23,267 bases of DNA from Candidatus Kaiserbacteria bacterium RIFCSPLOWO2_02_FULL_54_13. GTDB lineage: Bacteria; Patescibacteriota; Minisyncoccia; Phycocordibacterales; Phycocordibacteraceae. The DNA lies in contig MFMI01000029.1 of the NCBI GenBank assembly GCA_001783465.1, positions 10,057-33,323 on the forward strand, read 5' to 3'. Position 1 is the first letter of the stretch. Each line of letters opens with the position of its first letter. The notes beneath the pieces are model-generated. The model had not been told where the DNA came from. It searched no databases and saw nothing but the letters and a program-made list of their open reading frames with translations. A program made the position numbers and the translations under genes. Positions 1-5,914 of the stretch are shown here, in pieces.

Positions 1-74
1 GCCGCGAAGGCGGCTACGGGAGCGGCGGTGGTTACGGTGCCGGCAATGGCGGTTACGGCCGCGGGGGATACTAA
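1..74 (+). CDS. C-terminal tail of a glycine-rich, probably RNA-binding protein (5' truncated)
   Basis: Reading frame 3 is open from the window edge to TAA at 72-74. It encodes about 23 residues made almost only of Gly and Tyr with scattered Arg, Asn and Ser (repeats such as GGGYG and GGYGRGGY). This is the composition of the disordered RGG/GY tail found behind a single RRM domain in many small bacterial RNA-binding proteins, including those of CPR genomes. The RRM itself would lie outside the window, so the family call is inference. A strong intrinsic terminator follows 17 nt after the stop, so this gene ends a transcript. Other Gly/Tyr-rich low-complexity tails cannot be excluded. Confidence 0.6.
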   Translation, partial: REGGYGSGGGYGAGNGGYGRGGY

Positions 75-91
75 TTCCTCATTAGCATCGC

Positions 92-129
92 AAAAGCAAA
101 ATCCCGCTCACGCGGGATTTTGCTTTTTT
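92..129 (+). terminator. Intrinsic terminator after the glycine-rich gene
   Basis: A perfect 16-bp stem (92-107 with 112-127, core GCAAAATCCCGC) with a 4-nt loop TCAC runs into a T tract at 124-129. The 5' arm carries matching A residues, so it could also act on the opposite strand. Confidence 0.9.
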
Positions 130-376
130 GCCCCGTTCACCCTCTTGATGGGAAGGTAGCCTCTATTTTATAGGTGGTCCTAGGTAGCGACAATTGTAGT
201 TCGCATGTGTTGGACCTGAAAATTGTTAAGGTTCTTCCCAAAGTGAAGAGTGAACTCTATATAGTCTGATGCCGATGTTCTGGTTGTCAAGCGAATTCTG
301 CGGATAAAACGGTGTAAAAGCTGTGCATATCGCTGTATATCCGGTATAAAGCACGAATATGTGGTAGCGTTCTCGC

Positions 377-1033
377 ATGACCAAGGACGAGCCCGAGGCC
401 TATGTCATCGGCTGGCAACCGTTTCTCGGCCTGAAAATATATCTTGACTCGCATCCGCTCATTCCCCGCCCCGAGACAGAGTGGTGGACGGAACGCCTGC
501 TCACCCATGTCGGGACGTCGTACGTCCCGACATTAAAGTTTTTAGATTTGTGCGCCGGGTCGGGCGCCATCGGCTGTGCGGCGCTCGCGAGGTTGCCGAA
601 CGCACAGGTGTACTTCGGCGAGATTGACCCTACGCACGAGGTCACCATTTTGAAGAATATCCGCGAGAACCATCTGGACGAATCCCGTGCCCACATCCGT
701 ATCGGCGACTTATTCCAGCCATTCTCCGATACGCGCTTTGACATCATCGCGGCGAACCCGCCCTACGTCCCCAGCGACCGCGCGCTCCCGCCAAGCGTCG
801 CCGACTACGAGCCATCGCTCGCTCTTCTCGCCGGCAAAGACGGTTTAGATGTCATCCGTCGCATCGCGACGGAGCTCCCCCGGCGCCTCGCCGCAGACGG
901 CGAGGCGTGGATTGAGTGCGACAGTCCTTCTGCCGAAACGGCATCAGGACTCTTCACTGCACAGGGCTTTAACGCCGAGATACGCACCGACCAGTACGAC
1001 AGGCCACGCTTTCTCGTGATATCTTTTCCCTAA
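377..1033 (+). CDS. prmC: Peptide chain release factor N5-glutamine methyltransferase PrmC (HemK family)
   Basis: PrmC methylates the Gln of the GGQ motif in release factors RF1/RF2 using S-adenosylmethionine. The 218-residue product has the linker that recognises the substrate loop (LIPRPETE, about residues 28-35), SAM motif I (LDLCAGSGAIG, about 56-66), an acidic motif II (GEID, about 81-84) and the catalytic NPPY (127-130). Typical PrmC is about 280 residues; the N-terminal helical domain that docks on the release factor is missing. An in-frame TAG at 365-367 lies 9 nt before the ATG, so no longer start is possible. The TAA overlaps the next ATG (TAATG), which implies translational coupling. 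A perfect 12-bp inverted repeat lies in the coding sequence just before motif I. The call is firm; whether the short form is active alone is unknown. Confidence 0.92.
   Translation: MTKDEPEAYVIGWQPFLGLKIYLDSHPLIPRPETEWWTERLLTHVGTSYVPTLKFLDLCAGSGAIGCAALARLPNAQVYFGEIDPTHEVTILKNIRENHLDESRAHIRIGDLFQPFSDTRFDIIAANPPYVPSDRALPPSVADYEPSLALLAGKDGLDVIRRIATELPRRLAADGEAWIECDSPSAETASGLFTAQGFNAEIRTDQYDRPRFLVISFP
507..533. repeat. Intragenic perfect hairpin in prmC
   Basis: Arms ATGTCGGGACGT (507-518) and ACGTCCCGACAT (522-533) are perfect 12-bp complements around a 3-nt loop. It encodes about HVGTSYVPT, a stretch just before SAM motif I where PrmC proteins vary in length, so it may be an in-frame insertion. 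Confidence 0.8.
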
Positions 1034-1296
1034 TGCCCGACCAGCCGCTCCAAGCGTTCTCCCCGCCCACCTTCCTGTTCTCGTATCTGCCGAGCGGCGT
1101 CTCATCCGGCGCTATGGTGCAGTGGGTCCTCTATATCGTCTTCGCCTTCTGGGCGCTCTACACGCTCGTCGCCATCTACCATTGGCTGAAGTATTCGCAC
1201 GCATCGTGGGTCGCCTTTCCAGCGATTGCGCTCCATCTCTTCGTATCGTTCGCGCTGATAGCTTACTCCCTCTCTGGTACCCTCATTATTGTATGA
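1033..1296 (+). CDS. Small two-TM membrane protein, unknown function
   Basis: The 87-residue product has two hydrophobic segments, about residues 28-50 (VQWVLYIVFAFWALY) and 60-85, separated by a short positively charged loop (HWLKYSHAS). The N-terminal 25 residues are Pro/Ser-rich with no obvious cleavage site, so it is probably an integral membrane protein. The ATG overlaps the prmC stop (TAATG), and its own TGA at 1294-1296 overlaps the ATG of the GIY-YIG gene (ATGA). The tight coupling supports a real gene despite its length. I recognise no family. Without the GIY-YIG cassette its stop would overlap the PH-domain gene directly, which hints that this pair of membrane proteins is the ancestral neighbour arrangement. 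Confidence 0.7.
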   Translation: MPDQPLQAFSPPTFLFSYLPSGVSSGAMVQWVLYIVFAFWALYTLVAIYHWLKYSHASWVAFPAIALHLFVSFALIAYSLSGTLIIV

Positions 1297-1581
1297 ATAC
1301 CGTTAGAGATAACGAAGGTTTTGCATATGTATACGTTCTTCAAAGTAAGAAAGACGGTAAGTTTTATACCGGTTTTACTCGTGATTTACGGAAGCGCTTA
1401 GAACAACACCAGACCGGCAAAACAACGTCTACAAAAGGTCGTGGCTCGCTTGCCCTTATATATTACGAGGCATCGCGCAATGAGGGCGATGCCTTCAGTC
1501 GCGAACGTTATCTTAAAACGGGCATGGGCAAGCGGTATCTAAAAAACCGGATAAAGCGCTTCCTATCTCTAACGGTATGAA
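1291..1581 (+). mobile_element. Putative GIY-YIG cassette with terminal inverted repeats and flanking direct repeat
   Basis: ATACCGTTAGAGATA at 1297-1311 is the exact reverse complement of 1564-1578, placed at the first and last codons of the GIY-YIG gene. GTATGAA occurs at 1291-1297 and again at 1575-1581, 284 bp apart. Deleting one repeat unit plus the cassette would leave the membrane-protein stop and the PH-domain ATG fused in a clean ATGA overlap. The repeats are seen directly; mobility is inference. An alternative is a long-range mRNA hairpin that links the ends of the gene. Confidence 0.55.
1293..1580 (+). CDS. Single-domain GIY-YIG endonuclease (UPF0213/YhbQ-like)
   Basis: The 95-residue product is a complete minimal GIY-YIG domain. 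It has the first motif as YVYVL (12-16), the second as YTG (25-27), the expected Arg in DLRKRLEQH (R33) and the conserved Glu in SRERYLK (E71). GIY-YIG domains cut DNA with a single metal ion; single-domain members are common in CPR genomes but their roles are not settled. I chose ATG 1293 over upstream in-frame starts because the upstream residues are a frame shadow of the membrane protein gene and because 1293 gives an ATGA overlap. The stop also overlaps the next ATG. The gene is visibly more AT-rich than its neighbours, and it is bounded by a perfect 15-bp inverted repeat and a 7-bp direct repeat. These suggest it arrived as a cassette. Confidence 0.9.
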   Translation: MNTVRDNEGFAYVYVLQSKKDGKFYTGFTRDLRKRLEQHQTGKTTSTKGRGSLALIYYEASRNEGDAFSRERYLKTGMGKRYLKNRIKRFLSLTV

Positions 1582-2116
1582 AGAATTTGAACTTGAGCCG
1601 GGAGAACACGTCGTGCTCCAAGTGAGGAAGCATTGGTTCCTCTTTTTCATTGAGCTCCTCCCCTACGCTATCCTGGCGGTAATCCCCTTCGCCCTCCCCA
1701 AACTTCTCCCTCTCGTGCCGCCGCTCGCGCCGTATGCCGAATCCTTCGCCTTTTCAACGCCGGTCGCCCGCGCCGCGCTCGGCGTCTGGCTCCTCGTTGT
1801 GTGGACCGGCGCATGGGGCGCATTTACCAAATATTTCCTCAACGCGTGGGTGCTCACCAGCCAGCGCATCGTGAATATTAAACAGCGGCGATTCTTCTCC
1901 CGCGAGGTCTCCAGTCTCTTTCTCTCGCGGATACAAGACGTGACGACCGATGTCTCGGGCATCCTTCCCTCCCTGCTCGGCATCGGCAATATTAAGGCGC
2001 AAACTGCGGCCGAGGACGTTGAATTCGTCATGCACGGCATCCCCCGCCCCGAGATGATGCGCGACCTCATCCTGAAGTACGTTCCCGAAGAAGACCAAAA
2101 AACTGCTGGCGTATAA
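1577..2116 (+). CDS. Membrane protein with bacterial PH-like domain (bPH2/DUF304, YdbS-like)
   Basis: The 179-residue product begins with a soluble stretch typical of this family (ELEPGEHVVLQVRKHW). Two hydrophobic segments follow, about 20-48 and 66-90, then a PH-like core with the family pattern NAWVLTSQRIVNIKQRRFFSR (written here in full because it is 21 residues minus none of the core: key parts are WVLTSQRI and the basic RRFFSREV) and a DV-rich strand near residues 115-125. bPH2 proteins are membrane anchored; their binding partners are mostly unknown. The start ATG overlaps the GIY-YIG stop (ATGA), and an intrinsic terminator follows at once, so it closes the prmC operon. Family call is good; function is unknown. 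Confidence 0.8.
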   Translation: MKEFELEPGEHVVLQVRKHWFLFFIELLPYAILAVIPFALPKLLPLVPPLAPYAESFAFSTPVARAALGVWLLVVWTGAWGAFTKYFLNAWVLTSQRIVNIKQRRFFSREVSSLFLSRIQDVTTDVSGILPSLLGIGNIKAQTAAEDVEFVMHGIPRPEMMRDLILKYVPEEDQKTAGV

Positions 2117-2142
2117 AAGGGCCTGCATGCAGACCCCTTTTT
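2115..2142 (+). terminator. Intrinsic terminator after the PH-domain gene
   Basis: The stem AAAAGGG (2115-2121) pairs with CCCTTTT (2135-2141) around an inner palindrome CTGCATGCAG, and a T run ends at 2142. It begins inside the TAA stop codon. Confidence 0.8.
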
Positions 2143-2153
2143 GCTGTGCGATA

Positions 2154-2170
2154 TTGGATCACCTCCTTTC
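2154..2170 (+). other. Orphan copy of the 16S rRNA 3'-terminal sequence (anti-Shine-Dalgarno tail)
   Basis: TTGGATCACCTCCTTTC matches the universally conserved 3' end of bacterial 16S rRNA, including the CCTCC anti-SD. The upstream bases do not look like helix 45, so only the tail is present. A hairpin-forming sequence follows (AGACAT at about 2183-2188, CCAGCGCTGG, then ATGTCT). No rRNA gene lies in the window. The match is seen by eye against established knowledge; its origin is unknown. Confidence 0.6.
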
Positions 2171-2355
2171 GAAAGGACGTCTAGACATTTCCCTCCACCA
2201 GCGCTGGATGTCTCGGCGTAACCAGAACAACATCAAACCAAGTTTATGAAGCATGTTTGTCTCCTCAATACGGGCACCAACTTCTTCATCTACCTATCCC
2301 AATACTGTCGCACGCAGGATGTTTGTCAATTGGTTATGCACCTATCTGCGGTACA

Positions 2356-2364
2356 TGATAAAAT
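2356..2364 (+). promoter_or_regulatory. Extended -10 of hisS (near-leaderless start)
   Basis: TG-A-TAAAAT at 2356-2364 fits an extended -10. It ends 6 nt before the hisS ATG, which would place transcription start at or next to the initiation codon. No clear -35 and no Shine-Dalgarno sequence are visible. Confidence 0.45.
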
Positions 2365-2370
2365 CAAGAA

Positions 2371-3615
2371 ATGTCCGAACCGCTTTCTACCGACCCCTAC
2401 AAGGGTGTCCGCGACTTCTATCCCGCCGACTGGGCTATGATGGAAGCGCTCTTCGCGCGCGTCCGCGAGACGCTCGCGACGTGGGGTTATGAAGAATATA
2501 ATGCCTCGCCCTTGGAGCGCGCCGAACTCTACGAAGCGAAAACGTCTGAAGAGATAGTCAACGAACAGACCTACACCTTCACCGACCGCGGGGACCGTAA
2601 GGTGACACTTCGCCCCGAGATGACGCCGACTCTCGCGCGGATGGTCGCCGGCAAGCGGCGCGAGCTCGCGCTCCCCTTGCGCTGGTTCTCTATCGGCAAC
2701 CGCTTCCGCTACGAACGGCCGCAGAAGGGCCGTCTGCGCGAATTCTATCAGGCGGATATCGACCTTATCGGCCTGCCGGAGGGAGAAGCGGATATTGAAA
2801 TTATCCGGCTCGCGAGCGAGATTCTGAAAGCATTTGGTGCGACTGAAAAAGATTTCATCATCCGCATGAATTCTCGCGCGCTCCTCAACGCCGCGTGCGC
2901 CGCGGCGGGGCTCAAGGGCGAAGCCGTCCGGCGATATCTGCGCCTCTTGGATAAAAAGTCCAAGATGCGCCCAGAAAAGTTTAAACTCGTGTCCGAGTCA
3001 ATATCCAAGAAGGACCCGCTTTCTCTCATTGACTCAACGTCTATGGAGGAGCTCGCCAAAACTCTTAAGAAGCGCGGCGTGGAGAACGTCGTCTTTGACC
3101 CCGGCATCACTCGTGGCTTTGATTACTACACCGGCATGGTCTTTGAAGTGTTTGATACGAACCCGGCAAACCCCCGAGCCCTCTTCGGCGGCGGGCGCTA
3201 CGACAACCTCATTTCTCTCTTCTCCGGCGGAGGCGGCGAGGCCGTTCCGGCAGTCGGCTTCGCGCTCGGCGATGTCACGCTCGGCGATTTTCTTGAAACG
3301 CATAGCCTCACGCTAAAAACCGGCTCGGGGACGTCGCAACTCTATCTCGGCACGCCCTCGCCAAGCGACATCCCCTCCGCACAGGCCTTCGCCGACACGC
3401 TCCGCGCGCAGGACTGCCGCGTCTTCGTCAACCTGACCGACCGAGCGCTCGGCGACCAGATAAAAGATGCGGTGAAGCGCGGCATTCCCTTCTTCGCCGC
3501 CTACGGGGCGGACGAAGTTAAAAATGAAACCGTGAGACTGAAGATTCTCGCGACCAGTGAGGAGGTCGTCCTTCCGATTTCTGATCTTCCGAAGCGTCTT
3601 CGCCCTGGAGCCTGA
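2371..3615 (+). CDS. hisS: Histidyl-tRNA synthetase
   Basis: The enzyme charges tRNA-His with histidine. The 414-residue length is normal for the class IIa family. Visible landmarks are the N-terminal GVRDFYP, motif 2 (RFRYERPQKGRLREF, about 112-126, followed by QADIDLIG), the His-specific RGFDYYTG loop (about 249-256), motif 3 (FGGGRYDNL, about 271-279) and a C-terminal alpha/beta anticodon-binding domain. ATG 2371 gives the expected N-terminus. It starts a new transcript after the terminator at 2142; the exonuclease gene follows 4 nt after the stop, so the two are probably cotranscribed. Nothing is missing from the catalytic core. Confidence 0.97.
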   Translation: MSEPLSTDPYKGVRDFYPADWAMMEALFARVRETLATWGYEEYNASPLERAELYEAKTSEEIVNEQTYTFTDRGDRKVTLRPEMTPTLARMVAGKRRELALPLRWFSIGNRFRYERPQKGRLREFYQADIDLIGLPEGEADIEIIRLASEILKAFGATEKDFIIRMNSRALLNAACAAAGLKGEAVRRYLRLLDKKSKMRPEKFKLVSESISKKDPLSLIDSTSMEELAKTLKKRGVENVVFDPGITRGFDYYTGMVFEVFDTNPANPRALFGGGRYDNLISLFSGGGGEAVPAVGFALGDVTLGDFLETHSLTLKTGSGTSQLYLGTPSPSDIPSAQAFADTLRAQDCRVFVNLTDRALGDQIKDAVKRGIPFFAAYGADEVKNETVRLKILATSEEVVLPISDLPKRLRPGA

Positions 3616-3619
3616 TGTT

Positions 3620-4201
3620 ATGCGTGCTATCACTTTTGACATTGAATCCATTTCCGATTCTTTCGTGCGCGGACACATAGATGTGAACGAGCAAGAGCTC
3701 ACGGTCGTCGCCATCCACGATTCGGACACGGACGACTATTCGTCATATCTCCGAGATGAGCTCCATAAGCTCTGGCCGATACTGGAGCGAGCCGATATGC
3801 TCATCGGCTTCAATTCAGACACGTTTGATATCCCGCTCCTGAATCGCTACTATCCGGGCGACCTCTCGCATATGCGCTCTTTGGACCTGCTTGCCGAGGT
3901 GCAGAAGGTGCTCGGCCGACGCATCCGGCTGGAGTCGCTCGCGCAGGCGACCCTCGGCCGGGGCAAGTCGGGCGATGGGATGAAGGCCAGCGAATGGTGG
4001 AAGGAGGGGAAGAAGAAGGAGGTGGCCGACTACTGCATAGAGGACGTCCGGCTGACACGCGAGCTCTACGACTACGCGCTTACGCACGGCATACTCAAGT
4101 ATAAGGACCTCCGCGACATCCGCGATATTAAAATTGACACGTCGCACTGGAACGGTGCGGCGGCTATGGCGCCCGCGATGACCCACGCACTCCCGCTATG
4201 A
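3620..4201 (+). CDS. DEDDy-type 3'-5' exonuclease (RNase H-like fold, YprB/DnaQ-like)
   Basis: The 193-residue product carries the DEDD exonuclease signature: motif I TFDIES (D7, E9), motif II GFNSDTFDIPLL (acidic residue at 67 or 70), and motif III YCIEDVRLT, where Y138 and D142 give the YxxxD form. This fold hydrolyses DNA or RNA from the 3' end with two metal ions. Its single short domain and sequence match the RNase_H_2/YprB type better than the polymerase epsilon subunit. I chose ATG 3620, just after the hisS stop; the in-frame upstream start at 3557 would overlap hisS by 58 nt without conserved sequence. Its TGA overlaps the next ATG (ATGA). Substrate cannot be told from sequence. Confidence 0.82.
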   Translation: MRAITFDIESISDSFVRGHIDVNEQELTVVAIHDSDTDDYSSYLRDELHKLWPILERADMLIGFNSDTFDIPLLNRYYPGDLSHMRSLDLLAEVQKVLGRRIRLESLAQATLGRGKSGDGMKASEWWKEGKKKEVADYCIEDVRLTRELYDYALTHGILKYKDLRDIRDIKIDTSHWNGAAAMAPAMTHALPL

Positions 4202-4863
4202 AATCTTCGTATACTGTCCCTATCGCGATTGTTGCCGGAGGACTCATCGTCGCGGCGGCAGTGTACATTTCTATGCCCAAGACTCCGGGGGCGGACGCCG
4301 GCAATCCTGCCTTGGTGCGCCCAGTGGGTGCGAGCGACCACATTCTCGGGAATCCGGCGGCACCGGTGGTCATCGTTGAATATTCCGACTTTGACTGTGA
4401 ATTCTGCAAGGACCTTAACGACACGCTTCACCAAGTCATCGCCCATGAGGGGGTGGACGGGAAGGTCGCGTGGGTCTATCGCCAGTTTCCGCTTACCGAG
4501 CTCCACCCGAATGCTCTCTCGCACGCGCGCGCGGCCGAGTGCGCCGCGGCTGTCGCGGGGAATGACGCATTCTGGAAGTTTTCGCAAGCGCTCTTCGCGA
4601 ACCAGCCGGTTAATCCCGCAACTTACGGCGCGCTCGCCGCGAGCGTCGGTATCTCGGGAGACGCTTTCGCGACTTGTTACGCGAACGCCACCGCGGCGCT
4701 TGATGCGCGCATTATGGCAGACAGGCAGAACGCCCTTGATGCAGGCGCGAGCGGCACGCCGTATTCTCTCATCCTCGTCGCGGGCTCGCCGCCCATCGTG
4801 ATGGCCGGCGCCTATCCCTACGACGAGATACAAAAACTCATCAACCACGCGCTCGCGAATTAG
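4198..4863 (+). CDS. Membrane-anchored DsbA-like thiol-disulfide oxidoreductase
   Basis: The 221-residue product starts with a hydrophobic anchor or signal (about residues 6-25, VPIAIVAGGLIVAAAVYI), then a thioredoxin fold of the DsbA/BdbD type. The active site is CEFC (C67, C70) after VVIVEYSDFDC. The cis-proline loop is GTPYS (near residue 187). Such proteins oxidise or isomerise disulfides outside the cytoplasmic membrane and often use a quinone-linked DsbB/VKOR partner; none is in the window. The ATG overlaps the exonuclease stop. In CPR bacteria this class is common and is thought to support secreted pilins and surface proteins. Whether the N-terminus is cleaved is uncertain: no lipobox, and a weak signal-peptidase site. 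Confidence 0.9.
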   Translation: MKSSYTVPIAIVAGGLIVAAAVYISMPKTPGADAGNPALVRPVGASDHILGNPAAPVVIVEYSDFDCEFCKDLNDTLHQVIAHEGVDGKVAWVYRQFPLTELHPNALSHARAAECAAAVAGNDAFWKFSQALFANQPVNPATYGALAASVGISGDAFATCYANATAALDARIMADRQNALDAGASGTPYSLILVAGSPPIVMAGAYPYDEIQKLINHALAN

Positions 4864-4868
4864 CGCGA

Positions 4869-4941
4869 GCCGAGAGGCCAGAAATTGGGGATAAGACTTG
4901 GCCTAGCGGCCCGGAGCGTGCCCAGTTTCTGGCCTCTCGGC
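4869..4941. terminator. Long inverted repeat between convergent genes, possible bidirectional terminator
   Basis: CCGAGAGGCCAGAAA (4870-4884) is an exact inverted match to 4926-4940. The pairing extends by one outer base pair and to about 21 bp inward with one G-T pair, leaving a loop of about 31 nt (4890-4920). It lies between the convergent DsbA-like and nuclease genes. There is no T tract on either side, so it may be an mRNA 3'-end stabiliser or a small element rather than a classical terminator. Confidence 0.6.
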
Positions 4942-4948
4942 GAACGCG

Positions 4949-5782
4949 TCAATCATTCTCATCTACTAATCCCAGCCGGTAGATGTCAAACGAGTTGTCG
5001 CCTTCAAACATATCGGAAGGGTTCGGGAGATAGATGCGCCGCCGCGCAATTTCTTTCGTTGCGTCGTTGATAAGGCGGTGGAAGACCTTGAAATCTTCTT
5101 TGCACTTGTGGAAGTCAATTTCATACCGCCGCATCTGCGACTTCCCGTCGGCGTTCTTCGTCTTCTTGCATTCATACACGATGAACCGCCGCACCGGCTT
5201 CCCGAACATCTCGCGCACCGTGTAGTAATTGAATATGGCCTGGATGATGAAAAGCGACTTCGCCGCGCCTCCCTTAGAGAATGAGGCGACGAACTTGTGG
5301 TCCACGATATCCACGGCTCCTTTCTGCGCCTTTGAGGCCACCACCAAATCCGAAATGGCCTTAATGGGAATGGGCAATCCTTCTACCTCCACGATGCCCT
5401 TCACTTCAACACCCAAGACTTTGTGCTTCGGCGGCCGTTTCAAGTAATAATTGATAACCTGCAGATATTCGCGCTCCATATGGGCGCGCTTCGCGCGCCG
5501 CGCCTTTCCAGATTTCGCCGTGCCGAAGTTAATCTCAAAATCTCCAACCCCGCGCATGTACTCTAGCCCCAACTTTATTGCAACGTCCTTCGCCGCCCCC
5601 GAATAAAAGTGCTCAAGCGCCTGATGCCCGGCCTTGCCGACGACTGCCGCAGGCGTCGTCGGCGTATCGTATATCTCCTCCACATACCGCTTGTACCACG
5701 CGAGCGGGTTCCTCAAAAATGCCATCAAGCTCGAATGGCTCCAGTGCTTAATCGGCAGTTTCTTACGCTTCTTCTTGGCCAT
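4949..5782 (-). CDS. PD-(D/E)XK nuclease family protein (RecB/Cas4-like)
   Basis: The 277-residue product fits the single-domain RecB-type nuclease fold (PDDEXK_1). A conserved His sits in GKAGHQALEHF (H53), the metal-binding Asp in ISDLVV (D145), the D-X-K pair in VDIVDHKF (D161, K163), and a QAxxNYY helix at Q181. The first eight residues are Lys-rich. Relatives process DNA ends in repair or, as Cas4, trim CRISPR spacers; there is no four-cysteine iron-sulfur cluster, so this is not a typical Cas4. ATG 5782 is 6 nt from a TATACT -10, suggesting a leaderless mRNA. It lies directly after the displaced copy of the rpoD 3' end, so it was probably the original downstream neighbour of rpoD. Specific role unknown. 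Confidence 0.82.
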   Translation of the reverse strand: MAKKKRKKLPIKHWSHSSLMAFLRNPLAWYKRYVEEIYDTPTTPAAVVGKAGHQALEHFYSGAAKDVAIKLGLEYMRGVGDFEINFGTAKSGKARRAKRAHMEREYLQVINYYLKRPPKHKVLGVEVKGIVEVEGLPIPIKAISDLVVASKAQKGAVDIVDHKFVASFSKGGAAKSLFIIQAIFNYYTVREMFGKPVRRFIVYECKKTKNADGKSQMRRYEIDFHKCKEDFKVFHRLINDATKEIARRRIYLPNPSDMFEGDNSFDIYRLGLVDEND

Positions 5783-5788
5783 GGGCCA

Positions 5789-5794
5789 AGTATA
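5789..5794 (-). promoter_or_regulatory. -10 of the nuclease gene
   Basis: TATACT on the minus strand ends 6 nt before the nuclease ATG, so the transcript would be leaderless. No convincing -35 lies at 16-18 bp; the -10 immediately follows the displaced rpoD stop codon. Confidence 0.45.
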
Positions 5795-5795
5795 C

Positions 5796-5837
5796 CTAAT
5801 ACGACTTCGGGTGGCGGGCGCGATCGTGCGTGCGAAT
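5796..5837 (-). pseudogene. Displaced second copy of the rpoD 3' end (last 13 codons and stop)
   Basis: On the minus strand these 42 nt encode [13 protein letters not shown] and TAG. The true rpoD at 6875-6916 ends [13 protein letters not shown] and TAG. The copies agree at 35 of 42 bases, and all differences are synonymous except one codon (Pro for Leu). Similarity stops sharply at the Ile codon; the frame upstream soon meets a stop. The pattern looks like a 3' gene end from a related genome under purifying selection, as when an element integrates into a gene tail and rebuilds it. Confidence 0.85.
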
Positions 5838-5870
5838 TACCAATTATCTGTAGCATCACAAGTATCCGTA

Positions 5871-5910
5871 CTATCAAATATTAGCTCCTATAGGTCTTTA
5901 TTTTTGATAG
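5871..5910. repeat. CTATAG-centred palindrome, site 1
   Basis: CTATCAAATA (5871-5880) faces TTTTTGATAG (5901-5910) around a CCTATAGG centre (5887-5894). The stretch 5881-5909 matches the reverse complement of 6521-6549 at 25 of 29 positions. It begins 4 nt after the stop of the PaaX/Cas2-like gene; site 2 is just before its start. Confidence 0.8.
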
Positions 5911-5914
5911 TTCG

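Noticed and set aside
2246..2492. Two overlapping small plus-strand frames before hisS
   Set aside because: They overlap each other, the hisS promoter and the hisS start. The residues show no conservation signal.
4949..5782. Assignment of the nuclease as Cas4
   Set aside because: The RecB-type motifs fit, but the four-cysteine iron-sulfur site of Cas4 and any CRISPR context are missing.
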